DNA from: Chamaecrista fasciculata
Taxonomy: Eukaryota; Streptophyta; Magnoliopsida; Fabales; Fabaceae
Assembly: GCA_003254925.1 (NCBI GenBank)
Contig: QANZ01046810.1
Span: forward strand, 85,841-149,840
DNA: 64,000 nt
Direction: 5' to 3'
In this document: piece by piece, positions 12,169-30,954 of the stretch
Position numbering within the stretch: position 1 is the first letter of the stretch
How the letters are laid out: every line of letters starts with the position of its first letter
Made by a program: the position numbers and the translations under genes
Notes under the pieces: generated by a model
What the model was told of the DNA's origin: nothing
The model's database searches: none
What the model saw: the letters and a program-made list of their open reading frames with translations, nothing else

Positions 12169-13805
12169 TTTTCCTTTTCATCACATCTTCTTAGACATAT
12201 GAAATCTTAATTTCCCCTGGAGAATTGACCTTACAAAAAATTATGATTTCAGATATGTGTTTTAGTACCAACAATCAATAAAATACGAACTGCAGAAGTA
12301 TTAGATAGTTTCATCACATCTTCTATATGCATTGAGAGAGCCATACTCTTAATTCCTACTTTATATGAACCTTAAAGCATGTTTCTGGCATGGTTTAAAT
12401 TTTCAATTCCAATTTAAAGTCTTCATTTTTAAGAGAGTATGAAATGTATTACCAATAGAGCCTTGCTTAATCTGCACAAATGCCATGAACTTCTATACTT
12501 ATCAATAAGTACATTTGCTATACAGTCTTAAATGGTTTATCTCTGCTTTATCAGTTACCAACTTACCACAAGTGACCATGACAACCTCCGTTAGAGATCT
12601 TGACCCTGCTAATATTAAATCTCTTGGGGGATCAATATGACAGAATACTACTTTACTTATTTTTCACTGATAGCTAAATGCATATAAACACATTTCTATT
12701 GTTCTCATAAGTAAAATTTTGTAAATGACAATATCCAAGTAACCAACTTGGGTTTAAAACCTCATGTAAATTTCTGAGATGGGCTATGCTTTTGGTTTTT
12801 TGGGTCAAAGAGATTGGGTTTTGCATAGGCAGATTTCATTATGGGCTTTTGAACCTTTGTATGTTTGGATATTGGTGGCCCAATGCAGAAATGCAAATAA
12901 CATCAATGGTTCACGTTAATTAAACCATTTTTAATCTCTGTATTCATATAGCGGTAAGATTAATTAAGTTTCGGATTAACTCATTTTGACAAATCAATTA
13001 ATTTCTTACACTCATTATATTTTATTGAGACAACCAAAAAAGAGACAAAATAAAAACAATAGCACACTACACTCCCAACATTGTCTAGAAGGTTGTGTAT
13101 AGTGTATACTAATACAAAATTAATTTTTTAAGTGTTAAGATTAAGGAGAAAAAATATACTCTTTGGCCCTTTCACTTTAGGTTAGGCTTTAATTGTCTTC
13201 TTTATATTTTTCTTATTTTATTTAAATTAACATTAAGAGACCAAAATTAAAGTATATTCTTGTCTAATTTTTCAAGTTTTAATAAAAAAAAATAAAGATC
13301 TAAATTCTTTCATACAAGGAAATAACATAATATTGTCATATGAAAGAATATAATAAATTCACTTTGAATTTATCTCTTTTCTTAAAGTAATAATAATGTG
13401 ATACTATCTTTCAAAGCACATTCAAAGTCTCCACAAAGTCAAAAGTGAGACAGGATGGTGTTGTTTTAAGACCTCTAAATATGAATATTGTACAGCTAGA
13501 GTGTGCCATGCACCAGAAAATATATAGAAGCATAAAATAAAGACGTCCATCCAATCATATTATGCAACAAAATATATTCGTTTATAAAAAAATACAAATT
13601 TCACTTGACTTGGAATTTATGAAGCACTTAGCAAAATGAACACAAACAGCAAAATCATTCTGAAATGAAATGGGTTTGCAAAATTCAATATTATGTCAAA
13701 TTGTTTACCACTTTTGTTTCCTTAATTTTTGTACCCTCGTATGTGTCATTTGATTTTTTTATTATAAAATAAAGTTTTTTCCTTCCCTTTCTTCTTAAAA
13801 GCAGT
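12169..13805. other. Intergenic, possibly Helitron body, no gene seen
   Basis: No helicase, Rep or captured exon is visible. If the 12138 terminus belongs to a non-autonomous Helitron, some of this interval is its interior, but the far boundary is not identifiable by eye. Confidence 0.35.
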
Positions 13806-13960
13806 TAGGGGTGAGCGCGGGCTAGGTTGGGACGGGTTGAGGGAAAATCCCAGCCCAACCCGCACATCAATCTGCGGGTTGGGTTGGGTTAGGTTTTATT
13901 ATTTTCAAAATTCAACCCAAACCAACCCAATTGAACCCGCGGGTTGAGTTTGTATTTTTT
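13806..13960. repeat. gggttggg / aacccaaccc low-complexity block
   Basis: A GC-rich patch in AT-rich surroundings, built from ggttggg blocks and their complements (gcgggttgggttggg ... caacccaaaccaaccc). Such patches are common near ends of plant hAT-type elements. No duplication or matching end was found. Confidence 0.5.
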
Positions 13961-14339
13961 TAAAATTTTCATAACAAAAAATATTATTATAAATTTGTGA
14001 GTAGTGAATAAAAAAACTTACACATAAAAAAGTAAAAAAAAACATAGATTTTATATATATAAATATAAATCAATTAAAATATACCTCATAACATATGTAA
14101 ATGTAATACATATATAAAATTATGTAAGTTTTAAAATCAAAATATCTTATTTTGTGAAGAACTAATAATTTAAATACATAAGAAAACATGCAAAATTTAT
14201 ATAAAAATATATAAACATGTATATAAAATAAATTAAAAAAANTATCTAATAAATTAATAGATTTAATGCATCTCTTAGACCCAAAAAAAAAATATAGAGG
14301 TTTATATTTAATATATTAAAAATAATTATTTATTGCGTC

Positions 14340-14435
14340 ATCCGGTCCAAACATCCGGTCCGACCGATTCAACCGATCCGACCGTGAACCGAACACTTGT
14401 CCGAGTCTTTGTCCGGTTCGGTTATGACAACACTG
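14340..14435. repeat. ccggtccgacc repeat patch, possible transposon end
   Basis: Tandem-like ccggtcc/ccgaccg blocks end in ggttatgacaacactg. The reverse complement starts cagtgttgtc, which resembles an end of a hAT-type element. There is no partner end in the flanking sequence. Confidence 0.4.
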
Positions 14436-15337
14436 CTCTCACGTGATAATTGCGAAAGATTGACAATTAATTAACTTCCAAACACTGAAATTTCAACATA
14501 GGAGAAAGTTTGTGATCAAAGTCATCATAGAAGGTTCAAAGATGTGTTATCTTTTCCTGAAAACATTCAAATTTTCTTTGTATTATTTGTTTAGTTGAAA
14601 TTAAATACAAATGATATTGTTAATTGGAGTGTTGCTTATACTCTAGTGATATTGTTAATTTCCACGAATAGTTTATATATATAATTGGAGTGTTGTAGTA
14701 ATCAATCTCTAAAATCATATAATACACATACAAATATTAATATGATCTATATTATTTTTTTTATGATTCTTTTGAAGAGTGGTGAGAGATATTTAAAGAA
14801 ATAACTTTTCACTATTTATTTATATATCTTAATATTAGAAAAATAAAAATAGATATTAGTGAAGTCAAATAACTCTCCACAATTTCTCTTTTTGAAATAT
14901 AATAAAAAATAGTTTTTTAAAATAGTTTTACAAATTAGATACAAAATCAATATTTGTATGTCTTAAACAGATATATAAAACTATTAGTATATGACTTTTG
15001 AAAATTTGTGATTGTTAGTCTCTCAAATCAAATTCCCATACAATAAATAAATAAATTTTGGTATAAGATATTAAAGAAACAAAAAATCGTAAGAGAAAAT
15101 TAAGTAACTATTAGTAATGTAAGAATAAGATTGATTTAATAGTTTGACTTGGACGAAAAATATATAAATTTGTCCAAAATCAAAAGAAAAAAGTACTTCA
15201 GGCCAAAAAAAAAATAAGAAAAAACTACTAAATTTAAAAACTCAGGGAAATAGGTGTGGAATCGGGAAGAACTATTTAAAATGTTTGCCTTATATATAAT
15301 TAATTCCTTTTGTGCATTTTCAAAGTATGTTTTACCC

Positions 15338-17227
15338 TGCAAACTAAGATAACTCCGTTAATATTATTGAATAAAGAGTGTCCTATATATACACAAAATA
15401 GAGATACGGAATAAATATTGAATAGATACAAACTAGATACTACATAGAGATACTAACTAACCCCTTAATATTAGGGATCCTAACTAATCCTTATAAATCA
15501 GAAATATAATAATAGATATATCCTCCAAACTATATTCATAATCCTAACACTCTCCCTCAAGTTGGAGCATAGATTTCAATCATGCCCAACTTGCAACAAA
15601 CATATTCCAAAATACCAAAAATCCCATATATTATAATTTTTTGAAAACAAATTAAGAAAACACATCCTTGAACAAACTTCTCCAAGACTCCCCCTATCAG
15701 TGATATCTCAAATAGCCATCACCAATAATGATCTTGAAACGTCCAAAAAGAGTGGCAACTTCTATTGGATACAAGCGAGACACCCACCAAATTCCCTGTC
15801 AGTGTTGTCTTCAAACTATCACCTTAAATGGTAATCCCAAAACATCCAAAAAAGTTGCATTGTCTAATAGACTCAAACGTGGTATCTCAAGAAACACTAT
15901 ATCACTCTAAACTCCAAAAAATCGAACGAGGCCCAATCAATAACCTCAAATAAGACAAATGTATCACTCTAAACTCATCCAAAATAGTCTCACACAAAAG
16001 ACTACTCACAAACACAATTCACTCCCATGAATTTCCAAATTGATGCATCTGAAGCATCCCAAATTGATGCACCACCAAACAAATGAAACACCAAATGCTC
16101 AACCTAGAGAAGAGCCAAACGCTAAAAAAGTCAGCAACACAAGGTTCTAAACCAAACGTTGAAAAACAGTAAGCAACACACCAAATAGCGAGCACCCCAC
16201 AGCCAGCACCACACCATAGCCAGCACCCTCAAGCAACGGAAACCACCACAAGTGGTCGAAAATCGAAAGAAAAAGATTGTGCATCGTCCATAGAAACAAC
16301 CTTATTGGCCATCGGAAAACAATCTTCACAGCAGAGAAGGCATAAATGAGACAAAGAGTCTCCACAAAAGCCAAAAGAATATCTCCAACTAGCACCAACC
16401 AAGTCCAAAGTCAAGAGCCAAATCTCAAAACAAATGAGCAACAAGGACAAAACCACAAACTAAAGTCACCAAATTAACTAGATTATCAAAGACCCAGTAT
16501 CAAATCACAAAACCACCACCACCAAACATCTGGACAAAGGCTAGAAGTCCCAAAAACAGAGAGGATAAACAAGAACGAAGCACCACACACCAAATCACTT
16601 CTGACCTAGTCCTGAAACAGCCAACCACCACCTCAAACTGGTTGCCCTAGGTCCGACGAGGTGAACGAAGCCGAGAAATCGAGATTCAGACATCAGGAAG
16701 ACGGCGTGTGGCCTACATGCGCCATGCAACGCCGAACACAAAAACGACGCGTGAGACTCACACACAGCACCATTCGCCACCAGACTCCAGGTACAGGCCG
16801 ACCGGACCCCTCTGCCTCCTCCCTGGCCGACAGTGATACAAACAACCACTCCGAAAAGTGGCCCATAAAAAACCCTAAACGTGCACAGTGCTCTGACCGA
16901 TAAAAAAATAAGGAACTATGAAGAACGAACAAATAGCACTCTAAAACTCTGAAAAGTGAACCTACAAAAACCCTAAGTTTCACTCTAGGCACAACACACT
17001 CACTCTTACCTACATGGCTATGATACCATGTAAACTGAGATAGCTCCGTTAATATTATTGAATAAAGAGTGCCCTATATATACACAAAATAAAGATACTG
17101 AATAGATACTAAATAGATACTAACTAGATACTAACTAACCCCTTAATATTAGGGATCCTAACTAATCCTTATAAATCAGAAATATAATAATAGATATATC
17201 CTCCTAACTATATTCATAATTCTAACA
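15338..17227 (-). mobile_element. Non-autonomous LTR retrotransposon (1.89 kb), 5-bp TSD taccc
   Basis: Direct terminal repeats lie at 15338-15549 and 17029-17227 (about 200-212 bp, TG...CA once strand is considered) and are flanked by exact taccc copies (15333-15337 and 17228-17232). Orientation is minus. Next to the right-hand LTR, the minus strand reads tggtatcatagcc, a primer-binding site matching initiator Met tRNA, and next to the left-hand LTR a gagggagag polypurine tract. The interior is GC-richer and has only short unrelated frames, with no gag or pol, so it depends on another element. Short LTRs make it TRIM-like, though it is longer than most TRIMs. The LTRs differ by roughly ten substitutions and small indels. 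Confidence 0.92.
17016..17028 (-). other. Retrotransposon primer-binding site
   Basis: On the minus strand tggtatcatagcc directly abuts the CA end of the 5' LTR. It is complementary to the 3' end of plant initiator Met tRNA with one or two mismatches. Confidence 0.8.
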
Positions 17228-17232
17228 TACCC

Positions 17233-20200
17233 TAAATATAATGAATTATCTCCTGAAAAATTATAAGTGTTTTTTTTTTTTATAAAATAGCTCTCCATCA
17301 AACATGCATGATACTCCAAGAGCATTATTATTTTTACCTTTTATAAAATTGTTTAGACAAGTGGTTAAAAAAATTGACAAAAACTATCTTTAAAAGTGTA
17401 AAAAAAAAAAAGTTAAATCCCTTTTACCTCAAATTAGTTTCCTTGTTGTCTATCTAAATATAGGCATTTTTATATAAATGAAGGATTTGATATTTCACAA
17501 AGGAACCACATTTTAAAGTTATTCTTCTTCTTTTAAAAATATTTCTAAACTTATCCACCATTTTGTTCTTTTTATATCATGCATGGATAAAATCAAGAAA
17601 TTTACATATATCCATTTAGTGAATTAGACGGATAAACTTAGTATAGATTCTTTAGTGATTGTTATCAAATTTGTCAATGAAATTTAAGGGACTAAAACAA
17701 AACTCTGAATGAACATGAGTGTGATGGTGGCAGTGAACACATATCTCAAAAAAAAGGAATAATTTAAATTTTTTTTTATTTAAATAGCAAAATAAACGTA
17801 ATCTTGTTAACTAACAAAGGCAAAGGCACTAATTTATATGTAAAGAGAACATTAAATATTTGCCTAATTTTACAAACGGATATGCTTAGGTATATTCATG
17901 AGACCAATCAAAATTTCTTTGATTTGACAAAAAATATTTATTTGTCCAAAGAAAAGAAAAAGTCATTTGAATTGTTTAATCAAAATGGAATCAAATCCAA
18001 ATTCGATCAACTTGAACTTTTAAGTGGAGTTAATAAATTGTGTATATTTTTACCAAAGAAAAAAAATTGTGTATATCCCACCAACACAAACTTTTAAAAG
18101 AAAAGCCCCCACTACAATAAAAAAATATCTTTACGTCAGATGAATGAGAAATAATTTGAATTAATTTACACACTAATTAATCTATTTTTTAGTAATTATT
18201 TGAATTATACAATCATTTATATGTTCATATCTACGTAGACAATAAATATCCGGGTTGGTAGACTAAACTTTAATAGTTTAAATTTAGTTTGGTAGAGAAT
18301 AAATATCTATTTTAAATATCATTTTGTATATATATATACACAAAGGTGATTAAATTCTTTTTTGTATGTATAATTCAATATGATATTTATTTCCAAAAAA
18401 ACATACAAAACTAGTTCTATATACAATAATATTTTTTTAAAATTTTTTTATTACGTCTCAAAACCCACAACTCAACATAATGCTAATAATTTGAAACTCA
18501 ACTAATCTCTGAAATTGAACAAAACCAATTCACAAGTACGAGTTACGTCGATTTTGTGGATTTATAATAATTATATCACCCTTAGGAGCAAGTTCGTGTG
18601 AAGTTATAGATTAAACAATTGAAAGCTTTTTATAACTCATTTGTGAATATATCCTATTTAAAAATGGGCCACAATGAATTTAACTTTAATATTTCTTTTA
18701 GATAGTCTATGAAGGGACAATTTAGCTTTGATATTATACATGTTATTATCAAAGTTAGGTGAGCTTTGTAGGAACTAGGAAAGCCTAGTCTTTAAATTCG
18801 ATTATCACAAATCAATCATTACAAACCATTTTTTTGATAATTTATTTTATTTAGGCATGACTCATTTATGATTTTTTTAATGAATTTTAAAAAACAGCAA
18901 ATATTTTTATGTAATGTTTATAATTTTTGTCAAACAATTTCTCAATGATGATCCAATACCAAATACTTTTTAGTTATAAAAATTAATATATATTTTTTTT
19001 ATATTTTTACATATGTTTATATCTAAATTTGTGGTTAGACCTTTTAATTTTTGGGATAGATAGGAAAACAAAACAAAACAAAAAGTTACAAATTTGTCTT
19101 GACGAGTTCTTTTTTTATTCAGTTCGGGCCGTTAGCAAACGAGGTCAAATAATATTCTGAAAGTGAGTTTGATCAAAATATCAATATTAACTTTTAGAAT
19201 ACTATTTGATCTCGTTTGATAACGATCATAACTAAACAAAGGAAGAACTCATTAAGAGTAATTTATAGCTTCGATTCCATTGCATTTAGACTTAAAACGA
19301 GAGAGATATGGCCAAAATTTATAAAGCAAGCAACCCATTTGTGAGCCCGAATTCATGTTCGATTTGATCTTGTTTGTCGATGACTCTAATTGAGAAAAGG
19401 AAAAACTCATCAAATTTAACACGTGACTCTAATTTAATCACATTTGGGTTTAGAACGAGAGAGATACTATTATATTCAATAGTTAGGGACTAATGATAAA
19501 AATTTTTAAAAACATTAAGGATCAAAACGGAATAAAAAGAACATTATGAACCAAAATGGAACTTAAGATAAATATTAGAGACCAAAAAAACTTTTTGATC
19601 AAACAAATAAATTTACACACACACATAATATGATATTTATTTGTTGATTTTTATAATTTAAGAAGAACAACCACCAAAAGGTTGTAGCTGAAATCTGTAA
19701 AAATATATAAGGCATTTTCAAATTAATTATAGTTTTTACCTTTTATATATATATAACCATTATATTTCCCTCAGTTATATAATCATTATATCTGTGTAAC
19801 AGTTGAGATGAAGACTAATTTCATTCAGGGCGAGAGTGAACTTGTTAAAGCTCTTTCAACAATATTGACTTCAAAACTTGAACCTAAAGTTTTCAATTTG
19901 GGATACAACTCACTTACCATTACACTAAATATATAATTTTTACTTTTTCATTAATTAGTTTACAAGCAAACAGTATAATAAGAAAGAAATAGAATATATG
20001 AGAGATGAGTACCTACCTGACATGAGCTTTACCTAACCTAACAAGGAAAGAATAATCCTATTGGTCCTTGTCATCACTTTAACAAATATAAACTATGAAA
20101 CTTGGCCTATATAAATAAAGAACTTTAAACAAATAATTTCACTCAAAAAAATTATTGAGTTAATAATTTGATTTTTAAAAGATTAAATATATAGAATTGA

Positions 20201-21600
20201 AGATTAAAATAATATATTTATTAATGATTTTCATAAACTAAATAACATATTATTTTAATGTTTTAAAAATTAAATTGTTTATTTTAATTTGTTAAGGACT
20301 AAATTGTTAAGTTAGTGATCTTTTAAAGATTTAATTATTAATTTAATCTAAAAAAAACTTGTCCTATAATAATATTTTATGATATCATAAAGTCATAAAT
20401 TATCTCAACACACCAAGACACGTGTTTAACACGTGTCGTACACGTCACGCTGTCCATGCTTCTTAATTTTAATCATACATTTTTATTTAATTAATTAAAA
20501 ATATTTTTAGATTTATAATACTTTGATTAATTTCTAAAATCTAAGAAATTAAAATGAAAGAAATGAAATTTTAGAGATAAAATTGAAACTAAACCCTAAG
20601 ATAAAGAATAAATATGCATTTTTATCATAAAATGGTCAAATCTTTAGATTGGTCTTAAATGTATATCCACCAAATTTATTTTTGGTCCCAAATATTTTAG
20701 AAGTATCATATTGATCTTAAATATTTATATAGTTGTTCAATTTAGTCTACAAAAATGTTGTTATATCTCTCTCATTTTGAATTGGAATGTGATAAGTTCA
20801 AAACTACCAGTTGATTTTGATGATTACTTTTTCTATCCAATTGGGACCGTCAACAAACGATATTAAATCAGACCTTGAAAATAGATTGTTTGTTTCATGG
20901 TTTAACAAGTGAGGTAGGTCAACTCTATCTTGTTTCAAGTATGAAAGCGTCCAATTTTGAGTTATGAGTTACTTTTAACAATTTTTTTCCAGTTAAGTTG
21001 AAACTATTTTGAAATGAGGTCGAGTTAGGTTGAAAGTGGTTTAAAGACTAATTCTCTACAATTTCTCACTTTTTTTGTACCAAATTTAATTTTGATTATG
21101 ATTTGACCTCATTTGATGCCGGTGTCAACTGGACACAAAAAACTAGTTAAGAATAAATTGTTGCTCCAAATTGGTCGTATTTAATATTGAAACGAGAGTG
21201 ATAAGATCAATTTTGCTTACTTGATAGTAAAATAAGCGATTCAATTTCATGATCTAATTTGATCTCAATTTTTGATGATCCAAATTAAATTGAGAAAGTA
21301 TTAATAAAAAACAACTTGTAAGCGAAATTTAAAAATATAGATATATTTGGGGTAAATTTGAACTTTGGATTAAAGAAAGAAGGTTAAAAATATAGATATA
21401 TTTTAGTAAGTTGAAAACGTGTCTTTGTGTTATTTGACTTATTATTTCCGTCTAGAAAAAGGAATGGCATGATACGGGTACTGGCGTATGAGGCAGATAC
21501 CGTATCCGTATCGTACTGTCGTTTTCGTATTTTAGAATATTTTGTTTCCTTGTAAATAATATTTTTTGACTTTTTTGGGTTGTAATTAATTCATAATAGC
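17233..21600. other. Gene-free interval with decayed repeats
   Basis: No gene is supported. About 19080-19580 and 20640-21370 carry diverged arms and core of the inverted-repeat family seen intact at 33478-33983 and 42926-43460 (ttaggaccaa blocks, core motif gttagcaaacgaggtca). About 20120-20350 resembles the 10441-10699 MITE. An acacgtgt-rich patch lies at 20418-20450 and a gatacggg/ccgtatc patch at 21472-21520. Confidence 0.55.
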
Positions 21601-21639
21601 ATAAATAATTAGATCATCAGTCAAAATTTCTTCCACCTT

Positions 21640-22067
21640 CTTCTCAAATCTCATCTCTCTCTGTTTTTGTCTCTTCTTCTCCCTTCGCTCCGATTTATTC
21701 TTTCCTTTCTCTCTCCTCCATTCTCATCCTCTTTCTCTCTCTAGTGGAGGGTTTCTTCTGCTGCACCTCCTCCGACCCCAGCTCTAGGGTTTCATCTCCA
21801 TTGAAACCCCTCTTCGATCTTTGATCTGGGTTTTCTGCGAGGAACGTGTCCGCAGAGGAAAACGTCGTCGTTGCTTTGGATGTGAATTCCAAGAATTTCC
21901 AGCGATTGTGGCAAGAGGGGTTTTAGGTTTGGGAATTGAGGCTGTAAGACGTTGCTTGCTGTTTGATTTATTATATTCGGGAAGGGAAAGAATTATAACG
22001 GACATAAGAGCGAAGTAGAGGAAGATCAGGGAGGAAAGAAAGGAACAAGCAAAACACCAAGAACAAG
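21640..22067 (+). promoter_or_regulatory. CT-rich leader of the MAP kinase gene with AUG-stop uORF
   Basis: A pyrimidine-rich tract (21640-21770, ctctctctg blocks), typical of plant 5' leaders, precedes the kinase start. The only upstream ATG I find in this leader (21880) is immediately followed by TGA, a two-codon AUG-stop element. That this stretch is transcribed is an inference from its composition. Confidence 0.5.
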
Positions 22068-27486
<5,419 letters not shown>

Positions 27487-28320
27487 GTTAGGAGGTCTTG
27501 TGTGAAGGCTATATATATATATGCTTTATGCCAGGAGTTGGTGAGTGGGAAGGAGATTGATATAATCTTTAGACAGGTTTAGGTTTTATTTTTTATTTTC
27601 CTCTTCAGGTTACAGTTCTTGTAATTATATGTATGTGCATCATTTAATTGATCAATAAAAAATCAAATTTCCCCATCCTTCTTGATTGGATTGTTTTCCT
27701 TAATATTAGAAGAAAAAGACTAGCAAACTCAGCAAGGGAAAAATTAGTATAAGGTTATTTATATGTCTTTTGATCACAAATTTCACTTATATTATTTCTC
27801 TTTAATGATCTATTGTGTAAAATTTTTCTTTATCATGGTTATGCAATAAAATAATATATAACGTCATTTGCCAAAAAAAGATAAAAAAAGTTATTCAATT
27901 GAACAGCGAAATCTTTGTAATTGGCTATTGAATTAAAGCAGTAACTTATTGCAAATTAAAACTTGGAACTTGTTCTCCTATATAACCAAACTAGCTCTAC
28001 TCTGCCTCTTGGTCCGTTGAGATGGCATAGGAGCAAACAAAATGATTTTCCCTTATAATGTTATTTGATTCACTTCAATACCTTTTCTTTTAAATACCAA
28101 AAGGAATGCTCACCTCAATTTGTTATAGATTGAGACTGATATCTTAAAAGAGTAAACTTAGTTAAGGTGATTCACTATAAAATTTCTTAATAAAATACAA
28201 TACTTGATAAAAATTTTATATATAATCAATTATAATAAAGATATTATGTTAACTACATATTTTTATATGATCAGTTATAAAACAAAGAAAATATGAATCA
28301 AATTTATAACGGAAAGAACA
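27487..28320. other. Intergenic, 3' flank of the MAP kinase gene
   Basis: AT-rich sequence with no conserved frame and no paired repeats, apart from the probable poly(A) signal near 27655. Confidence 0.5.
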
Positions 28321-28321
28321 T

Positions 28322-28830
28322 TGTTAAGAGTTATGAAGGTAGTTGAGATATATTTTAATATAGGTAGTTACGAAGCTCATAGTCTTGTATATATATAGTA
28401 CATATTAAATGGAGAATATATAAGAAATTATTCATTCTTATCTTATACTCTACTTAACATGTCATTTAGGTTGCTATCCATATTGTATCAAATGCCATTT
28501 TTTGTGAATGAACTAATTAAACATATTGAGATTGATTGTCATTTTGTTCGTGAAAAAATTGAAGAAAAAGATAACCTGTCCAACATATGTTAAATCCAAA
28601 GATTAATTAAGAGATATCTTTACTAAATTTGAATGGGGTGAGGATTTATTACATTTGTAATAAGTTGGACATGATTAATATCTATATTCCAACTTGAAGG
28701 GGAGTCTTAAGAGTTATGAAGGTAGTTAAGATGCATTTAGTATAGGTAGTTAGGAAGCTCATAGTCTTGTGTATAAATATGTGGTACATATTGAAATAGG
28801 AAATATATCAAACATTATAACAAATATATA
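28322..28830 (+). mobile_element. Internally deleted Ty1/copia retrotransposon
   Basis: Two diverged direct repeats (28322-28440 and 28703-28825, both starting ttaagagttatgaaggtagtt) act as LTR remnants. Between them is decayed 3' pol: a frame near 28516 reads KHIEIDCHFVRE, the end of copia RNase H, and near 28665 a segment resembling KLxMINIY, the usual copia C-terminus. A polypurine-type aacttgaaggggagt precedes the right repeat. Most of gag-pol is gone. Confidence 0.75.
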
Positions 28831-29012
28831 AAGAAGTCTTCTTAATCTAAAACACTTTTCAATATTTAAAAGCATTTCTTCTAGTTTTTAGTAGCATAAA
28901 TGGCAATATGCCTACCAAAAGAAGCTTATTTTAAAACCACATATGTATCCGGAAAATACAAGTATGGACCATTCTACAATATAAAATCAGTTTTGACTTG
29001 AATTCCTAGAAA

Positions 29013-30954
29013 TCATTGGAGTATTCTCATGGAATCTAGGTAGGATTTTCCATCAAGTTCACGACTAAACAGGCCTCTGAAGTATTCCTGAACTTCAATT
29101 CTTTTGAACTGTGGTGGAGTTTGTTGAGTGATCAAGCTTGGTGAAGGGCCTATCTCTACATCATATCCTGGACTGTAAAATGTGGCAACTGAAAGCCTTT
29201 CCTTCTCAGAGTTCACTGTTGCTCTGTGCTCAACACTGCGGTATATCCCATTGCTTATAATCTGCCATATTGTGAAATGTATGGAATGGGGTTTAGCTAG
29301 TCTCTCTCTTCTATCTGGTAATGATTGTGCAATGCATTTTACGTTGATATAAACTTATAATTAACTAATGTTGTAATTACTAGTAGCCAATTTTTCAAAG
29401 AAAATGGTCTTTTCTATAATGAAAATTTTAACAAAAAAGAATATTTATACTGCATAAAAAATGTACGAGATCTTTGGTCATTTTCAATATTCAAGAAATC
29501 TTTTTCCCAGAAACTAAAGTTTAAAGAGGTTTTGTGTACTTTGGACTAAAAAAAAACTCCAATACTATACTTAACAAAACACCAAACTTTAAGGCTTTTA
29601 ACAAGAATTACTCTTCATTTTAACATTTCTTTTATCATTAATGTTGAATGAAACACCCTTAAGGAACATAATCTACTTAACTGCAAATGGGTATGGTATA
29701 TAACTATATATTATTACCTGCAAAATATCCCCAATATTAAGAATGAAGGCATTTGGAAGAGGCCTAACTGGGACCCACACGCCGTCTTTCCTTATTTGAA
29801 GTCCTTCAACTTCATTGAGTTGCAAGAGGATAGTGAGGCCTCCTGCATCAGAATGAGGTGTGAGACCAATCACTCTCTCTGGCTCAGGACATGGAGGGTA
29901 ATAATTCATCCTCATTGATTGAACCCCATCTTCAAATAAATCTTTCATTTCCCTCTCTTCCATCTTAAGAGCTTTTCCCATTTGTTCAATTATAGCCATT
30001 GCTACATTCTTCAGTTCCTTTGAGTAAACTTCTAGTGTTTCTCTGCATTCAAAACAACATATAGTAGAAAATAACATATATATAGAGTGTGGAAGGAGTA
30101 GACAAGAGATGGAAAGAAATTAGGACCAGATCCTCTAGATTGAAGAGTTCTCTGGAGTCCTATGGACTTCACATGCCTGGCTAAAACACATCAAAACGGT
30201 GTGTTTCATAAAATGAACTCACCACGTGGCAAACAAGAAATCCAACGGCTAAAAATTGCTTAAATCCAGACAACTCTAAAGAAGCCAATTCTAGAGGATC
30301 CGTTTTCAAGAAATTAAGAGTTTGTTTAAATTGAGAAAAGGAGAACCTCAAAGGAAGAGGGAGATTTGGAAACAAGTGAGGCTTCCTGATATGAGTAGGA
30401 AGGGTAGTGATGAAGAAAAGATCAGCCCAATCAAGTTTTTGGTCTTCACTCACAACAAATGCTTGTCCAAATCCCTCTAAATCCTCTTCACTCTGCCATA
30501 GCTTTTTCTTCTCTTCCATTGGCATATTGAACAAATCCTGAATCTCCTTCTTCACCTTCTCCATTAAGCTTGAGTTAACTCCATGATTTACCAACTACAA
30601 AAGAAAAAGAGAAAACAGAATTGGGATTTTAATCAAACATGAATTGGGTTTTTTAATTTTTTGAAAAGAAATTAAAGAGACCTGGAAAAATCCCCATTGT
30701 TGGCATGCAAGATGAAGCTTAGCCAATTCAGAAGGGCCTGATTGTTGAGAGATCAAGTTGTTCATGTCAATGACTGGAATTTCTGGTAATTCATGAAGAT
30801 GATGATGACGATGATGAGCTTCTTCTTCTTCTTCTTGAGGACGAATGTATCTTTGTGGAACCTCATTGATCTGCTTACTCAACTCTTGAACTGATGGCAC
30901 AACCATAGAACTCCATTTTGGCTTCATCTCTATACTCTTTCCTTCTTCTTTCAT
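29013..30954 (-). CDS. 2OG-Fe(II) dioxygenase, SRG1-like
   Basis: Four exons (30682-30954, 30347-30594, 29718-30042 and 29261 down to 29013) join to 364 residues, the usual length of SRG1/flavonol-synthase-like enzymes. The family oxidises small molecules with 2-oxoglutarate and O2. The N-terminal DIOX_N region contains PEIPVID and WGFFQ. The Fe(II) site is His237, Asp239 and His294 (TPHSD and EHR), and the 2-oxoglutarate site is Arg304/Ser306 (RLS). A run of Glu and His lies near residue 40-55. The substrate cannot be read from sequence. Intron 2 holds a 185-bp MITE. A second, damaged copy lies upstream at 33142-36825, and this is the intact member of the pair. Confidence 0.92.
30123..30307. 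mobile_element. Mutator-like MITE (185 bp) in dioxygenase intron 2, TSD aagaaatta
   Basis: The ends pair imperfectly (left ggaccagatcctctagattg, reverse complement of the right gaaaacggatcctctagaat) and continue over about 35 bases. Exact aagaaatta copies flank it at 30114-30122 and 30308-30316. The duplicate gene at 33142-36825 lacks it, so insertion followed the duplication or was lost there. Confidence 0.82.

Noticed and set aside
13806-14435. A single hAT element from the gggttggg patch to cacaacactg
   Set aside because: The ends do not pair beyond four bases and no 8-bp duplication flanks them, so they were kept as two separate patches.
16147-16992. Overlapping frames in the interior of the LTR element
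   Set aside because: None resembles gag, protease, integrase or RT. The higher GC content makes spurious open frames likely.
20418-20450. Cluster of acacgtgt motifs as a G-box promoter
   Set aside because: No gene starts within kilobases on either strand, so the motifs have no evident target.
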